Assembly (NCBI RefSeq): GCF_013184545.1
Contig: NZ_JAAOJA010000006.1
Location: forward strand, 62,001-126,000
DNA length: 64,000 nt
Reading direction: 5' to 3'
Origin: Pseudomonas tumuqii
GTDB taxonomy: Bacteria; Pseudomonadota; Gammaproteobacteria; Pseudomonadales; Pseudomonadaceae
In this document: positions 55,581 to 64,000 of the stretch, one piece after another
Position numbering within the stretch: the first letter of the stretch is position 1
Layout of the letters: each line of letters starts with the position of its first letter
The notes under the pieces: generated by a model
Seen by the model: the letters and a program-made list of their open reading frames with translations, nothing else
What the model was told of the DNA's origin: nothing
Databases searched by the model: none
Position numbers and translations under genes: made by a program

Positions 55581-56041
55581 ACGTGTCGGGCTGCGGCGTG
55601 CAGCAGATGCAGTGCGTCGCAGTCGGCTGCCGTGGTCACGGGAGCCAGCGTGTGCAGCCAGTCTTGCATGTCCTCGGCCGTATCGCCTGGCCAGTCATGG
55701 CAGCATGACGCCAGGCGCTGCAACAGTTCGCGTTCGGCCGCCAGTTCAAGTTGTTTGATCTGCTCGCGCAGCGCCGCCAGGGCGCTGTCGTGGTGAGCGG
55801 CTGCGCGCCATTGCTGGCGGACGTGCCTGAGCGCACCGATCACCTCGCGCTGCCAGGGCTGGGCTATGGCGCGCAGGTGCTCGGCCCGCTCGGCGCTGCA
55901 GGCCACACCGCGGCAGCCGAGCCAGGCGCCGCAGAGCAACAGGCAGATATCGTTACCCTGGGCCTGCAAGTGCAGGCAGGCGGTCTCGACGCCGGGGCGG
56001 CGATAGAGGTCTTCGGCGAAACGCCACAGGTCAGGATGCAT
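55577..56041 (-). CDS. TIGR02444 family protein
   Basis: A 154-aa cytoplasmic protein of the TIGR02444 family. The signature is the N-terminal LWRFAEDLYRRPGVETACLH and CLLLCGAWLGCRGV. The function is unknown. The gene nearly always lies beside an ABC-F gene in pseudomonads. It is divergent from the ABC-F gene with only 50 nt between the starts, and its 3' end overlaps algP. Confidence 0.88.
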   Translation of the reverse strand: MHPDLWRFAEDLYRRPGVETACLHLQAQGNDICLLLCGAWLGCRGVACSAERAEHLRAIAQPWQREVIGALRHVRQQWRAAAHHDSALAALREQIKQLELAAERELLQRLASCCHDWPGDTAEDMQDWLHTLAPVTTAADCDALHLLHAAARHV

Positions 56042-56091
56042 GGTGCTTTCCGGGTATGCGGCGGGCGACTCTGGTAGACTCCGCCGCCATT

Positions 56092-58002
56092 ATGATCCGA
56101 CTCCAGAACCTCACTTTACAGCGTGGCCCGCAGCGTCTGCTAGAAGACGCCGAGCTGTGCCTGCATCCCGGCCAGAAAGCCGGCCTGATCGGCGCCAATG
56201 GCGCCGGCAAATCCAGCCTGTTCGCCTTGCTGCGCGGTGACTTGAGTGCGGACGCGGGCGACTGCCTGATCCCCGCCGACTGGCGCATTGCCCATATGCG
56301 TCAGGAGATCGACGCCGTCGAGCGCCAGGCGGTGGACTATGTGCTCGATGGCGATGTGCAGCTGCGCCGGGTCCAGGCCGAACTGGTCGTGGCCGAGGCC
56401 GCGCACGATGGCGTCGCGATTGCGCGCCTGCACACCGAGCTGGATAACCTCGATGGTTATGCCGCCGATGCCCGTGCGCGCAAATTGCTCGCCGGCCTGG
56501 GGTTTGAAAGTGCGCAGATGGATCGCCGTGTCGGCGATTTCTCCGGCGGCTGGCGCATGCGCCTGAACCTGGCCCAGGCGCTGATGTGCCCATCCGACCT
56601 GCTGTTGCTCGACGAGCCGACCAACCACCTGGACCTGGATGCGATTCTCTGGCTGGAAGGCTGGCTGCAGAACTACCCCGGTACCCTGCTGCTGATTTCC
56701 CATGACCGCGATTTCCTCGATGCGGTGGTCGATCACATCGCGCACGTCGAGCAGCGCAAGCTGACCCTCTATCGCGGCGGCTACTCGGCCTTCGAGCGCA
56801 CCCGCGCCGAACGCCTGGCCCAGCAGCAGCAGGCGTTCGAGAAGCAGCAGGCGCAGCGCGCGCACATGGAAAAGTACATTGCCCGCTTCAAGGCCCAGGC
56901 CACCAAGGCGCGCCAGGCGCAGAGCCGGATCAAGGCGCTGGAGCGCATGGAAGAGTTGTCCGCGGCGCATGTCGACTCGCCGTTCGACTTCAGCTTCCGC
57001 GAGGCCGAGAAGATTTCCAGCCCGCTGCTGGACCTGAGCGAAGGCCGTCTCGGCTATGGCGACAAGGTGGTGCTCGAACAGGTCAAGTTGCAGTTGGCGC
57101 CCGGCGCTCGCCTGGGCTTGCTCGGGCCCAACGGCGCCGGTAAATCGACCCTGATCAAGAATCTGGCGGGCGAGTTGCAGCCCATCAGTGGCCGTTTGCA
57201 GCTTGGTGAGAATCTGGTGGTGGGTTATTTCGCCCAGCATCAGCTCGACGCCCTCGACGACAAGGCCAGCCCGCTCCTGCATTTCCAGCGCCTGGCTCCA
57301 ACCGAGCGCGAGCAGACCCTGCGCGACTTCCTCGGCGGTTTCGACTTCCGCGGGCCGCGCTGCGACGAGCCGGTGCTGAATTTTTCCGGGGGCGAAAAAG
57401 CGCGCCTGGCCCTGGCCTTGATCGCCTGGGGCAAGCCCAACCTGTTGCTGCTCGATGAGCCAACCAACCACCTCGACCTGGAGATGCGCCTGGCGCTGAC
57501 CATGGCCCTGCAGGAGTTCTCCGGCGCGGTGGTGGTGGTCTCGCATGATCGGCATCTGCTGAAAAGCACCACCGATGAGTTCCTCCTAGTTGCCGATGGC
57601 CGGGTGCAGCCGTTCGATGGTGATCTCGAGGACTATGCGCGTTGGTTGGCGGACTTCCGGGTGCGCCAGGCGCCAGTCAACAACGGCGAAGGCAACCTGG
57701 ATAAAACCGACAAGCGCGCCCAGCGCCAGGCCGCGGCGGCGCTGCGCCAGCAGCTGGCGCCGCTCAAACGTGAAGCCGACAAGTTGGAAAAGGAACTCGG
57801 CCAACTGCATCAGAACCTGGCTGCCGTGGAAGCCCGCCTGGGCGACAGTGCGATCTACGAGGCGGCCAGCAAGAACCAGCTGCGCGATGCGCTGGCCGAG
57901 CAAGCCAAGCTGAAGAGCCGTGAAGCCGAGCTGGAAGAGCGCTGGCTGGAGGCACTGGAAACCCTCGAGGCCTTGCAGGCCGAGTTGGAGGCGGCCAGTT
58001 GA
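56092..58002 (+). CDS. ABC-F family ATPase, YheS-like
   Basis: A 636-aa soluble protein with two ABC domains and no membrane part. Walker A motifs are GANGAGKSS (about 35) and GPNGAGKST (about 348); signatures FSGGWRMRL and FSGGEKARL; Walker B LLLLDEPTNHLDL in both halves; and a P-site linker with KAQATKARQAQSRIKALERM. A C-terminal coiled coil follows (LKREADKLEKELGQLHQNLA). ABC-F proteins act on ribosomes to rescue stalling; YheS-type members are not resistance factors. The short MscS-like gene starts within its stop codon. Confidence 0.93.
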   Translation: MIRLQNLTLQRGPQRLLEDAELCLHPGQKAGLIGANGAGKSSLFALLRGDLSADAGDCLIPADWRIAHMRQEIDAVERQAVDYVLDGDVQLRRVQAELVVAEAAHDGVAIARLHTELDNLDGYAADARARKLLAGLGFESAQMDRRVGDFSGGWRMRLNLAQALMCPSDLLLLDEPTNHLDLDAILWLEGWLQNYPGTLLLISHDRDFLDAVVDHIAHVEQRKLTLYRGGYSAFERTRAERLAQQQQAFEKQQAQRAHMEKYIARFKAQATKARQAQSRIKALERMEELSAAHVDSPFDFSFREAEKISSPLLDLSEGRLGYGDKVVLEQVKLQLAPGARLGLLGPNGAGKSTLIKNLAGELQPISGRLQLGENLVVGYFAQHQLDALDDKASPLLHFQRLAPTEREQTLRDFLGGFDFRGPRCDEPVLNFSGGEKARLALALIAWGKPNLLLLDEPTNHLDLEMRLALTMALQEFSGAVVVVSHDRHLLKSTTDEFLLVADGRVQPFDGDLEDYARWLADFRVRQAPVNNGEGNLDKTDKRAQRQAAAALRQQLAPLKREADKLEKELGQLHQNLAAVEARLGDSAIYEAASKNQLRDALAEQAKLKSREAELEERWLEALETLEALQAELEAAS

Positions 58003-58328
58003 GTGTCGAGGTATTCGGCTGGGAATGGTTGAGCGCCTACCGCGCACCGCTGCTGCGTGCCGGCCAGGTGGTGCTGATTGTGCTGTTGGCGTGGTTGCTG
58101 CAGCGTTTGCTGGCACGTGGCCTGGGCCGGCTGATCATCGGCAGTGCCGACAAGCCTGGCGTCAGAGGCCGGGTCCTGGAAATCAACCTGTTCTACACCA
58201 CCCTGGAAGACCTCAGTGGCGATGCACCGGGAACCTGGGTGCAGGTTCCCAATAGTCTGTTCTTCCAGAAAACCGTGCGCCGCTGGCGTAATGGCGAACT
58301 TCCCACCGCCCGCAAACTCGAGATTTAA
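57999..58328 (+). pseudogene. MscS-like protein with most of the channel part deleted
   Basis: A 109-aa frame starting TTG 57999, overlapping the ABC-F stop (TTGA). Residues 1-45 give one membrane helix (RAGQVVLIVLLAWLLQRLLA) and GLGRLI. This is joined directly to the MscS beta-domain segment GVRGRVLEINLFYTTLEDL with WVQVPNSLFFQKTVRRW. Full-length relatives in pseudomonads have further helices between, including the pore-lining one; roughly 80 or more residues are absent here. The frame is intact. It cannot form an MscS pore in the usual way. It may be a remnant or a small membrane protein. Confidence 0.6.
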
Positions 58329-58333
58329 CCTCT

Positions 58334-59098
58334 ATGGAATGGCTCGCCAACCCTGAACTCTGGGTCGCTTTTCTGACCCTGACGGCCCTGGAAATCGTCC
58401 TCGGCATCGACAACATCATCTTTATCTCGATCCTGGTCAGCCGCCTGCCCAAGGCTCAGCAACCCAAAGCGCGCTTTTTCGGCCTGGCCCTGGCCATGGG
58501 CACGCGGATTCTGCTGCTGCTGTCGATCAGTTGGGTGATGCGCCTGACCAATGACCTGTTCCAAGTCTTCGGCGAGGGCTTTTCCGGGCGCGACCTGATT
58601 CTGTTCTTCGGCGGCCTGTTCCTGCTGTTCAAGAGCACCGCGGAGATCTACCACGGCCTGGAAGGCGAAGAGGAAGGCCAGGGCGCGGGCGGCAAGGCCT
58701 ATGGCTTCTTGGGCATCATCGTGCAGATCGCCATCATCGACATCGTCTTCTCGCTGGACTCGGTGATCACCGCGGTCGGCCTGGTCGACAACGTACCGGT
58801 GATGATCGCCGCCATCGTGATTTCGGTGATCGTGATGATGCTCTCGGCCGGCACCATCAGCGACTTTATCGACAGGCACCCGAGCCTGAAGATGCTCGCG
58901 CTGTCGTTCCTGATCGTGGTCGGTACCGTCTTGATCGCCGAAGCCTTCGACGTGCATGTGCCCAAGGGTTACGTCTACTTCGCCATGGCCTTCTCGCTGG
59001 CCGTGGAGGCTGTGAATATCCGCATGCGCACGGCCCGCGCCCGGGCGCGCAAGGAAGAGCTGGAGCCGGTGCACCTGCGCAAGGGCTCGCCGGACTAA
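58334..59098 (+). CDS. TerC family integral membrane protein
   Basis: A 254-aa TerC protein with about seven helices. The metal-site motifs are EIVLGIDNIIFISILVSRLP in the first helices and IIDIVFSLDSVITAVGL in the second half, both with paired acidic residues in the membrane. TerC relatives export manganese or help load secreted metalloenzymes, and some act in tellurite resistance. I see no yybP-ykoY manganese riboswitch upstream; the gene starts 5 nt after the MscS-like frame. The substrate is not certain. Confidence 0.92.
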   Translation: MEWLANPELWVAFLTLTALEIVLGIDNIIFISILVSRLPKAQQPKARFFGLALAMGTRILLLLSISWVMRLTNDLFQVFGEGFSGRDLILFFGGLFLLFKSTAEIYHGLEGEEEGQGAGGKAYGFLGIIVQIAIIDIVFSLDSVITAVGLVDNVPVMIAAIVISVIVMMLSAGTISDFIDRHPSLKMLALSFLIVVGTVLIAEAFDVHVPKGYVYFAMAFSLAVEAVNIRMRTARARARKEELEPVHLRKGSPD

Positions 59099-59126
59099 GC
59101 GCCTGGCTGGGCACGGCCCGCGACAA

Positions 59127-59150
59127 GAGGTAGGCTAGAGCGCCTGCCTC
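59127..59150 (+). terminator. Possible terminator after the TerC gene
   Basis: GAGGTAGGC-N6-GCCTGCCTC, a 9-bp stem with one wobble pair; no T-run follows. Confidence 0.35.
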
Positions 59151-59193
59151 TGTCCGCTGGCAGCCCTTCATCATTCCGTTTGAGGTATCCGCC

Positions 59194-59823
59194 ATGGCGC
59201 TCGAAACCTGGCTTGCGTTCTTTGCCGCCTGTTGGGTGATCAGCCTGTCGCCGGGGGCGGGGGCCATTGCCTCGATGTCCGCCGGGCTGCAATACGGTTT
59301 CTGGCGCGGCTACTGGAATGCCCTCGGCCTGCAGTTGGGCCTGGCGCTGCAGATCGTCATCGTCGCCGCCGGTGTCGGGGCGATTCTTGCCGCATCGGAA
59401 GTGGCGTTCGGCCTGATCAAGTGGTTCGGCGTGGTCTATCTGGTGTACCTCGGCTATCGCCAGTGGCAAGCCTTGCCCAGCGATATGGAGGCGCAGGCCG
59501 AGCGTCCGATCGGCCGGCCGCTGACTCTGGTCCTGCGCGGCTTTCTGGTGAATTTCAGCAACCCCAAGGCCATCGTCTTCATCCTCGCGGTGCTGCCGCA
59601 GTTTCTCGATCCGCAGGCGCCGTTGCTGGTGCAGCACCTGCTGATGGGCGTGACCATGATCTGCGTCGACCTGGTTGTCATGGCCGGCTATACCGGGCTG
59701 GCGGCACGGGCGCTGCGGGCATTGCGTTCGCCGCGTCAGCAGCGGGTGATGAACCGTACCTTTGCCGTGCTGTTCGTCGGTGCCGCGGCGCTGTTGGCCA
59801 CGGTACGCCGCGCACCGGCCTGA
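59194..59823 (+). CDS. LysE/RhtB family amino acid exporter
   Basis: A 209-aa LysE-type exporter with about six helices. The family start ACWVISLSPGAGAIASMSAG holds the conserved SPGP-like turn; GVVYLVYLGYRQW and NFSNPKAIVFILAVLPQFLD are the other signatures. Such proteins export amino acids or homoserine lactones by proton antiport. The substrate cannot be inferred; no adjacent regulator is present. It precedes the DUF188 gene by 37 nt on the same strand. Confidence 0.9.
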   Translation: MALETWLAFFAACWVISLSPGAGAIASMSAGLQYGFWRGYWNALGLQLGLALQIVIVAAGVGAILAASEVAFGLIKWFGVVYLVYLGYRQWQALPSDMEAQAERPIGRPLTLVLRGFLVNFSNPKAIVFILAVLPQFLDPQAPLLVQHLLMGVTMICVDLVVMAGYTGLAARALRALRSPRQQRVMNRTFAVLFVGAAALLATVRRAPA

Positions 59824-59860
59824 GCGGGAGTCGTTGGTTTTGCATGAGCAAGGCGCCCGG

Positions 59861-60316
59861 ATGCGTGTGTGGATAGATGCCGACGCCTGCCCCAAAGCGG
59901 CCAAGGATCAAGTGGTCAAGTTCGCCCTCAAACGGCGCTTCGAGGTGCTGTTGGTGGCCGGTCAGGCGCAGGTCAAGCCGGCCTACAGCTGCGTGCGGCT
60001 GATCGTGGTGCCCAGCGGTCCGGATGCCGCCGACGATTACCTGGTCGAGCATGTCCTGCCCGGCGAGTTGGTGATCTGCAGCGATGTGCCCCTGGCCGAC
60101 CGCCTGGTGAAGAAGGGCGTCGCCGCTCTCGATCCGCGCGGCAAGGAGTTCGACGAGGGCAACATGGGCGAGCGCCTGGCAGTGCGCAACCTGTTTACCG
60201 ACCTGCGCGAGCAGGGCCAGGTCAGTGGTGGCCAGGGACCCTATAGCGAACGCGACAAACAGGCCTTCGCCAATGCCCTGGATCGCATTCTGACCCGGCT
60301 TCAGCGCCAGGTCTGA
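59861..60316 (+). CDS. DUF188 (YaiI/YqxD) family protein
   Basis: A 151-aa protein with a PIN-like nuclease fold. The family starts MRVWIDADACPKAAKDQVVK, has acidic residues DADACP and SDVPLADRLVKKG, and ends with the conserved ERDKQAFANALDRIL. The function is not established; the acidic cluster suggests a metal-dependent nuclease. ATG 59861 gives the family start. Confidence 0.9.
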   Translation: MRVWIDADACPKAAKDQVVKFALKRRFEVLLVAGQAQVKPAYSCVRLIVVPSGPDAADDYLVEHVLPGELVICSDVPLADRLVKKGVAALDPRGKEFDEGNMGERLAVRNLFTDLREQGQVSGGQGPYSERDKQAFANALDRILTRLQRQV

Positions 60317-60346
60317 GATGGCGTAGCCTCGACCCAGGCAATGAGT

Positions 60347-60817
60347 CTAGCCGCACAGGTAGGTGCCGGTGCCGACCGCCACCAGGGTGCCGTCATCGCT
60401 GTGCAGTTCGCTGCGCACCACCGCGACCTTGTTGCCGGAACGCAGCAGCACGGCGCTGACGGTGAAGTGCTGGCCGCGACCGGGGCGCAGGTAGTCGATG
60501 CGCAGGTCGATGGTGCCCAGCTTGGACAGTCGCGCCATGCGTTCGGCGCTGGACAGGTGCTGGTGCTTGTCGAAAGCGCCGATCAGCGCCATGGCACCAC
60601 CGGCGACATCCAGCAGCGATGAGATGACTCCGCCATGCAGGATGCCGTGGACGAAGTTGCCGATCAGCTCGGGCTTCATCGGCAGGTGCATGGTCACCCG
60701 CTGCGGACTCAGCTCGCCAAGCTGAATACCCAGCATTTGGTTGAACGGGATGCGCTGAAAAAAGCCGCTCACGGCCTGATGCAGTTCCTGGGTAAGTTCG
60801 AGAGGTGGAGTGGTCAT
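60347..60817 (-). CDS. YigI-like hotdog thioesterase
   Basis: A 156-aa thioesterase of the PaaI/YigI group. The signature is GNFVHGILHGGVISSLLDVA followed by GGAMALIGAF, which holds the catalytic hotdog helix with the HGG motif. ATG 60817 is chosen to give the usual start. It converges with the DUF188 gene across 30 nt. YigI prefers medium- and long-chain acyl-CoA, but specificity here is untested. Confidence 0.88.
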   Translation of the reverse strand: MTTPPLELTQELHQAVSGFFQRIPFNQMLGIQLGELSPQRVTMHLPMKPELIGNFVHGILHGGVISSLLDVAGGAMALIGAFDKHQHLSSAERMARLSKLGTIDLRIDYLRPGRGQHFTVSAVLLRSGNKVAVVRSELHSDDGTLVAVGTGTYLCG

Positions 60818-60967
60818 GGCGCCTGCCTTGCGGGATTTCACTGCACGCTGCAGCAGGGGAGCCTGTTTGGCCAGGGGCGCGGCGGGAGTGCCGCGCGCAT
60901 TGGCGGATTCGGCCTGGCGGCCTGTCCGGTTTTTCCGCTGTAGAACCGTGTTAAGTCCGCCAGGCTC

Positions 60968-61627
60968 TTAGGCGTGGGTCAGTTCGAGTACCCGGTCGAC
61001 CAGCTTGTTGATGCCTGCGGCCGCTTCACTGATCGACTGGGCGAGCATGTAGGCGGGCGTGGTGACCAGCTTGTGGGCGTGATCCTCGACAATATCGCTG
61101 ACCTCGCACTCATGGTGGATGGCGCCCATCTGGGTCAGGGCGGCCGCGGTTTCCTGGTCGTTGCCGATGGTGCAGACCACGCCGCGGCCGAAGATCCTTG
61201 CCGCCAGGGCCGGGGCGATGCACATCAGGCCGACCGGTTTGCCGGCCTTGGCAAAGGCCTGGGCCGCGCTCAGTACGTCGGGCTGCACCGTGCAGTTGGC
61301 GCCGCTGAGGACGAAGTCGGAGAGGTTCTTGGCCACGCCAAAACCGCCGGGCATGATCAGGGCGTCGAAATCGTCTACATGCAGTTCGCGTACGTCCTTG
61401 ATCTTGCCGCGCGCGATGCGGGCGGCCTCCGCCAGGACGTTGCGCGTCTCGTCCATTTCATCGCCACTGTAATGATCGACCACATGCAGTTGCTGCACGT
61501 TCGGCGCAAAGCATTGCACCTCGGCGCCGCGCTGGTCGAGGCGCAGCAGGGTGATCACGCTTTCATGAATCTCGGATCCGTCGTAAACGCCGCAACCGGA
61601 AAGAATCACCGCTACTTTTCTGTTCAT
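60968..61627 (-). CDS. elbB: ElbB/GatZ-like isoprenoid biosynthesis glyoxalase (class I amidotransferase-like fold)
   Basis: A 219-aa DJ-1/PfpI-fold protein. The family start KVAVILSGCGVYDGSEIHES and the nucleophile elbow GLMCIAPALAARIFG, with the active cysteine, are visible; LIMPGGFGVAKNLSDF lies between. E. coli ElbB has glyoxalase activity, and its gene is linked to isoprenoid synthesis in name only. ATG 61627 fits the family start. It is downstream of the DedA gene on the same strand across a 329-nt gap. Confidence 0.93.
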   Translation of the reverse strand: MNRKVAVILSGCGVYDGSEIHESVITLLRLDQRGAEVQCFAPNVQQLHVVDHYSGDEMDETRNVLAEAARIARGKIKDVRELHVDDFDALIMPGGFGVAKNLSDFVLSGANCTVQPDVLSAAQAFAKAGKPVGLMCIAPALAARIFGRGVVCTIGNDQETAAALTQMGAIHHECEVSDIVEDHAHKLVTTPAYMLAQSISEAAAGINKLVDRVLELTHA

Positions 61628-61956
61628 TGAGAACTCCTGGTCACTGGGCTGAGTCAAGGTGGCTATGCAGATTATGGCTGGTCTGCGGCCGATCCTCGAC
61701 AAGTTGAACGGGGGTGAATGGCTGTGTGGGTCGGGCGCATCATCATCGGCCTGGGCAGGTTGTGGTCAAATGCTACTCAGGTTGGCATGGATCACCGCGA
61801 AAGACTCGATACGCCAAGATCAGGATCCTGAAGCTAATCCTAGTCGCTGGGCTTTGGCCGCGATATGGGCCGGGGATGAATTAAAGCGATATCTGCTTGG
61901 GCTGGATGCTGCTCGGCGGCCGGACTCCACTGGCTGGATGGCGCTGGCGGGGTGGC
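61628..61956. other. Intergenic region between elbB and the DedA gene
   Basis: 329 nt. A plus-strand frame runs through it into the DedA gene but has no recognisable sequence, so I do not call it. I see no repeat element or clear hairpin. Confidence 0.5.
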
Positions 61957-62511
61957 TCAATGCGCCGAGCGGCGCAGGCGCTGGCGTAGCCAGAAGCCCA
62001 GGGCGATCAGCAGCAGCGCGCCGAAGACATACAGCTGGTAGCGGCGGAAGTCGCCGAGGATGGTTTCCAGCGCCGCGCCCAGGTGATAGGCCGCCAGTCC
62101 CAGGCCGCTAGCCCAGATGGCCACGCCGATGGCGTCCAGCAGCAGGTAGCGGCGCCATGAGTAGCCGGACAGGCCGATGGCCAGCGGCATCACCGTGCGC
62201 ATGCCGTAGATGAAGCGCAAGCCCAATACCCACAAATCCGGATGCCGGCGCAGGAGCAGTAATGCCTTGTCGCCCAGGCCCTGCCAGTGCGGCCGACGGG
62301 CGAGGATGCGGCGGCCATGGCGGCGACCGAGGAAATACCACAGCTGGTCGCTGGCGTAGGTGCCGCAGAAGGCGAACAGCACCACCAGTTCGATGCTCAG
62401 GTAGCCGCGCAGCGCCAGATACGCCGCCAGTAGCAGCGCCATCTCGCCTTCGAGAAAGGTGCCAAGCAGCACCGCGGGATAGCCAAATTGTTGCAGCAGA
62501 TGTTCGAGCAT
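61957..62511 (-). CDS. DedA family (VTT domain) membrane protein
   Basis: A 184-aa DedA/SNARE-associated-domain protein with four or five helices. The family core FLEGEMALLLAAYLALRGYL, the LWYFLGRRHGRR loop and RFIYGMRTVMPLAIGLSGYS with the conserved Arg pair are present. DedA proteins are proposed lipid scramblases or proton-dependent transporters. ATG 62511 is taken because it starts with the family MLEHLLQQFGYPAVLLGTF; the frame extends to 62574. It is divergent from hemB. Confidence 0.9.
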   Translation of the reverse strand: MLEHLLQQFGYPAVLLGTFLEGEMALLLAAYLALRGYLSIELVVLFAFCGTYASDQLWYFLGRRHGRRILARRPHWQGLGDKALLLLRRHPDLWVLGLRFIYGMRTVMPLAIGLSGYSWRRYLLLDAIGVAIWASGLGLAAYHLGAALETILGDFRRYQLYVFGALLLIALGFWLRQRLRRSAH

Positions 62512-62590
62512 GGTGGCGGCCGAAGGGGTGGGCGACCAGCCTACTCCCATGCGGCGCTGGGGAAAACGGCACATCGCTCGACGCCAGTGA

Positions 62591-63736
<1,146 letters not shown>

Positions 63737-63754
63737 TCCCGCCAGGACGATCCA

Positions 63755-64000
63755 ATGACCACCGAAGGACTCACCCCCAGCGAATTGCAGACTGCCGAAG
63801 CGGTCGTCGCCGAACTGCCGGCGGAAATCCTGCCGCCGATCGAATTGCCCGTGCCCGCGCCGGCACCGCCCATGGTGGTGCCGAGCCTGGACGACAGCAG
63901 CCTGTATATCCACCGCGAGTTGTCGCAGCTGCAATTCAATATCCGCGTGCTGGAACAGGCGCTGGATGAGTCCTACCCGTTGCTGGAGCGGCTGAAGTTT
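63755..64000 (+). CDS. ppk: Polyphosphate kinase 1 (5' part, cut by window edge)
   Basis: 82 codons from ATG 63755 to the window edge without a stop. After a Pro-rich leader ([20 protein letters not shown]) comes [20 protein letters not shown] followed by [12 protein letters not shown], the start of the Ppk1 N-terminal domain (family form NRELSWLAFNERVLEEA). The enzyme makes polyphosphate from ATP. The hemB-ppk order is that of P. aeruginosa. Confidence 0.93.
   Translation, partial: MTTEGLTPSELQTAEAVVAELPAEILPPIELPVPAPAPPMVVPSLDDSSLYIHRELSQLQFNIRVLEQALDESYPLLERLKF

Noticed and set aside
61659..62111. 150-codon plus-strand frame between elbB and the DedA gene
   Set aside because: No recognisable sequence, Arg- and Pro-rich second half overlapping the DedA gene in antisense, and no good ribosome site.

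Overview
This 64-kb window is a stretch of Pseudomonas core chromosome: high G+C, dense short operons, and a gene order that runs as I remember the argB-to-ppk interval of P. aeruginosa PAO1, read in the opposite direction. It is unlikely to be P. aeruginosa itself. There are two amtB genes behind glnK, the genes I remember on either side of algQ in PAO1 (dsbH and an FKBP-type isomerase) are absent, and several GTAG-ended REP-like hairpin elements are inserted between genes. I see no rRNA, tRNA, CRISPR array, insertion sequence or prophage.

Layout. 1-6.0 kb (minus strand): a partial thioesterase, argB, algC (long membrane-anchored form), dut and coaBC. 6-9.7 kb: radC, a peptide-binding protein, rpmB-rpmG and a cupin. 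9.7-21.5 kb: an amine, polyamine and alanine catabolism block with an internally deleted aminotransferase remnant, the aldehyde dehydrogenase kauB, an MFS transporter, a MocR-type regulator, a DUF1127 protein, a FAD amine oxidase, a YkgJ-type protein, dadR divergent from dadA-ridA-dadX, pauR and cycB. 21.6-30.8 kb: xpt, rep, a GGDEF-EAL protein, a MATE pump, a LysR regulator, comM and ubiK. 31-34.8 kb: glnK-amtB-amtB behind an NtrC/sigma-54 control region, then sutA. 34.9-44.6 kb: a HAD hydrolase, xerC, a DUF484 protein, dapF, lysA and lptM on the minus strand, then cyaY, a DUF1289 protein, rnk, cyaA and two small conserved genes. 44.7-58.3 kb: a GST, argH, algZ-algR, hemC-hemD-hemX-hemY, algQ, algP, a TIGR02444 protein, an ABC-F ATPase and a shortened MscS-like protein. 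58.3-64 kb: a TerC protein, a LysE exporter, a DUF188 protein, a thioesterase, elbB, a DedA protein, hemB and the start of ppk.

How the genes connect. Three alginate regulators (algR, algQ, algP) and the enzyme gene algC are all here. The 5' flank of algC carries four 16-bp tandem repeats, each holding a near match to the AlgR box, so the regulator and a likely target lie about 44 kb apart. Heme synthesis is represented by hemC, hemD, hemX, hemY and hemB. Nitrogen control (glnK-amtB) has two clear NtrC half-site pairs upstream of a -24/-12 promoter.

The window is mostly conserved housekeeping DNA and I found no convincing new multigene system. The features most worth a second look are the AlgR-like repeat array at algC, two in-frame internal deletions (an omega-aminotransferase and an MscS-like channel), and the REP-like elements, two of which supply the stop codon of a neighbouring gene.
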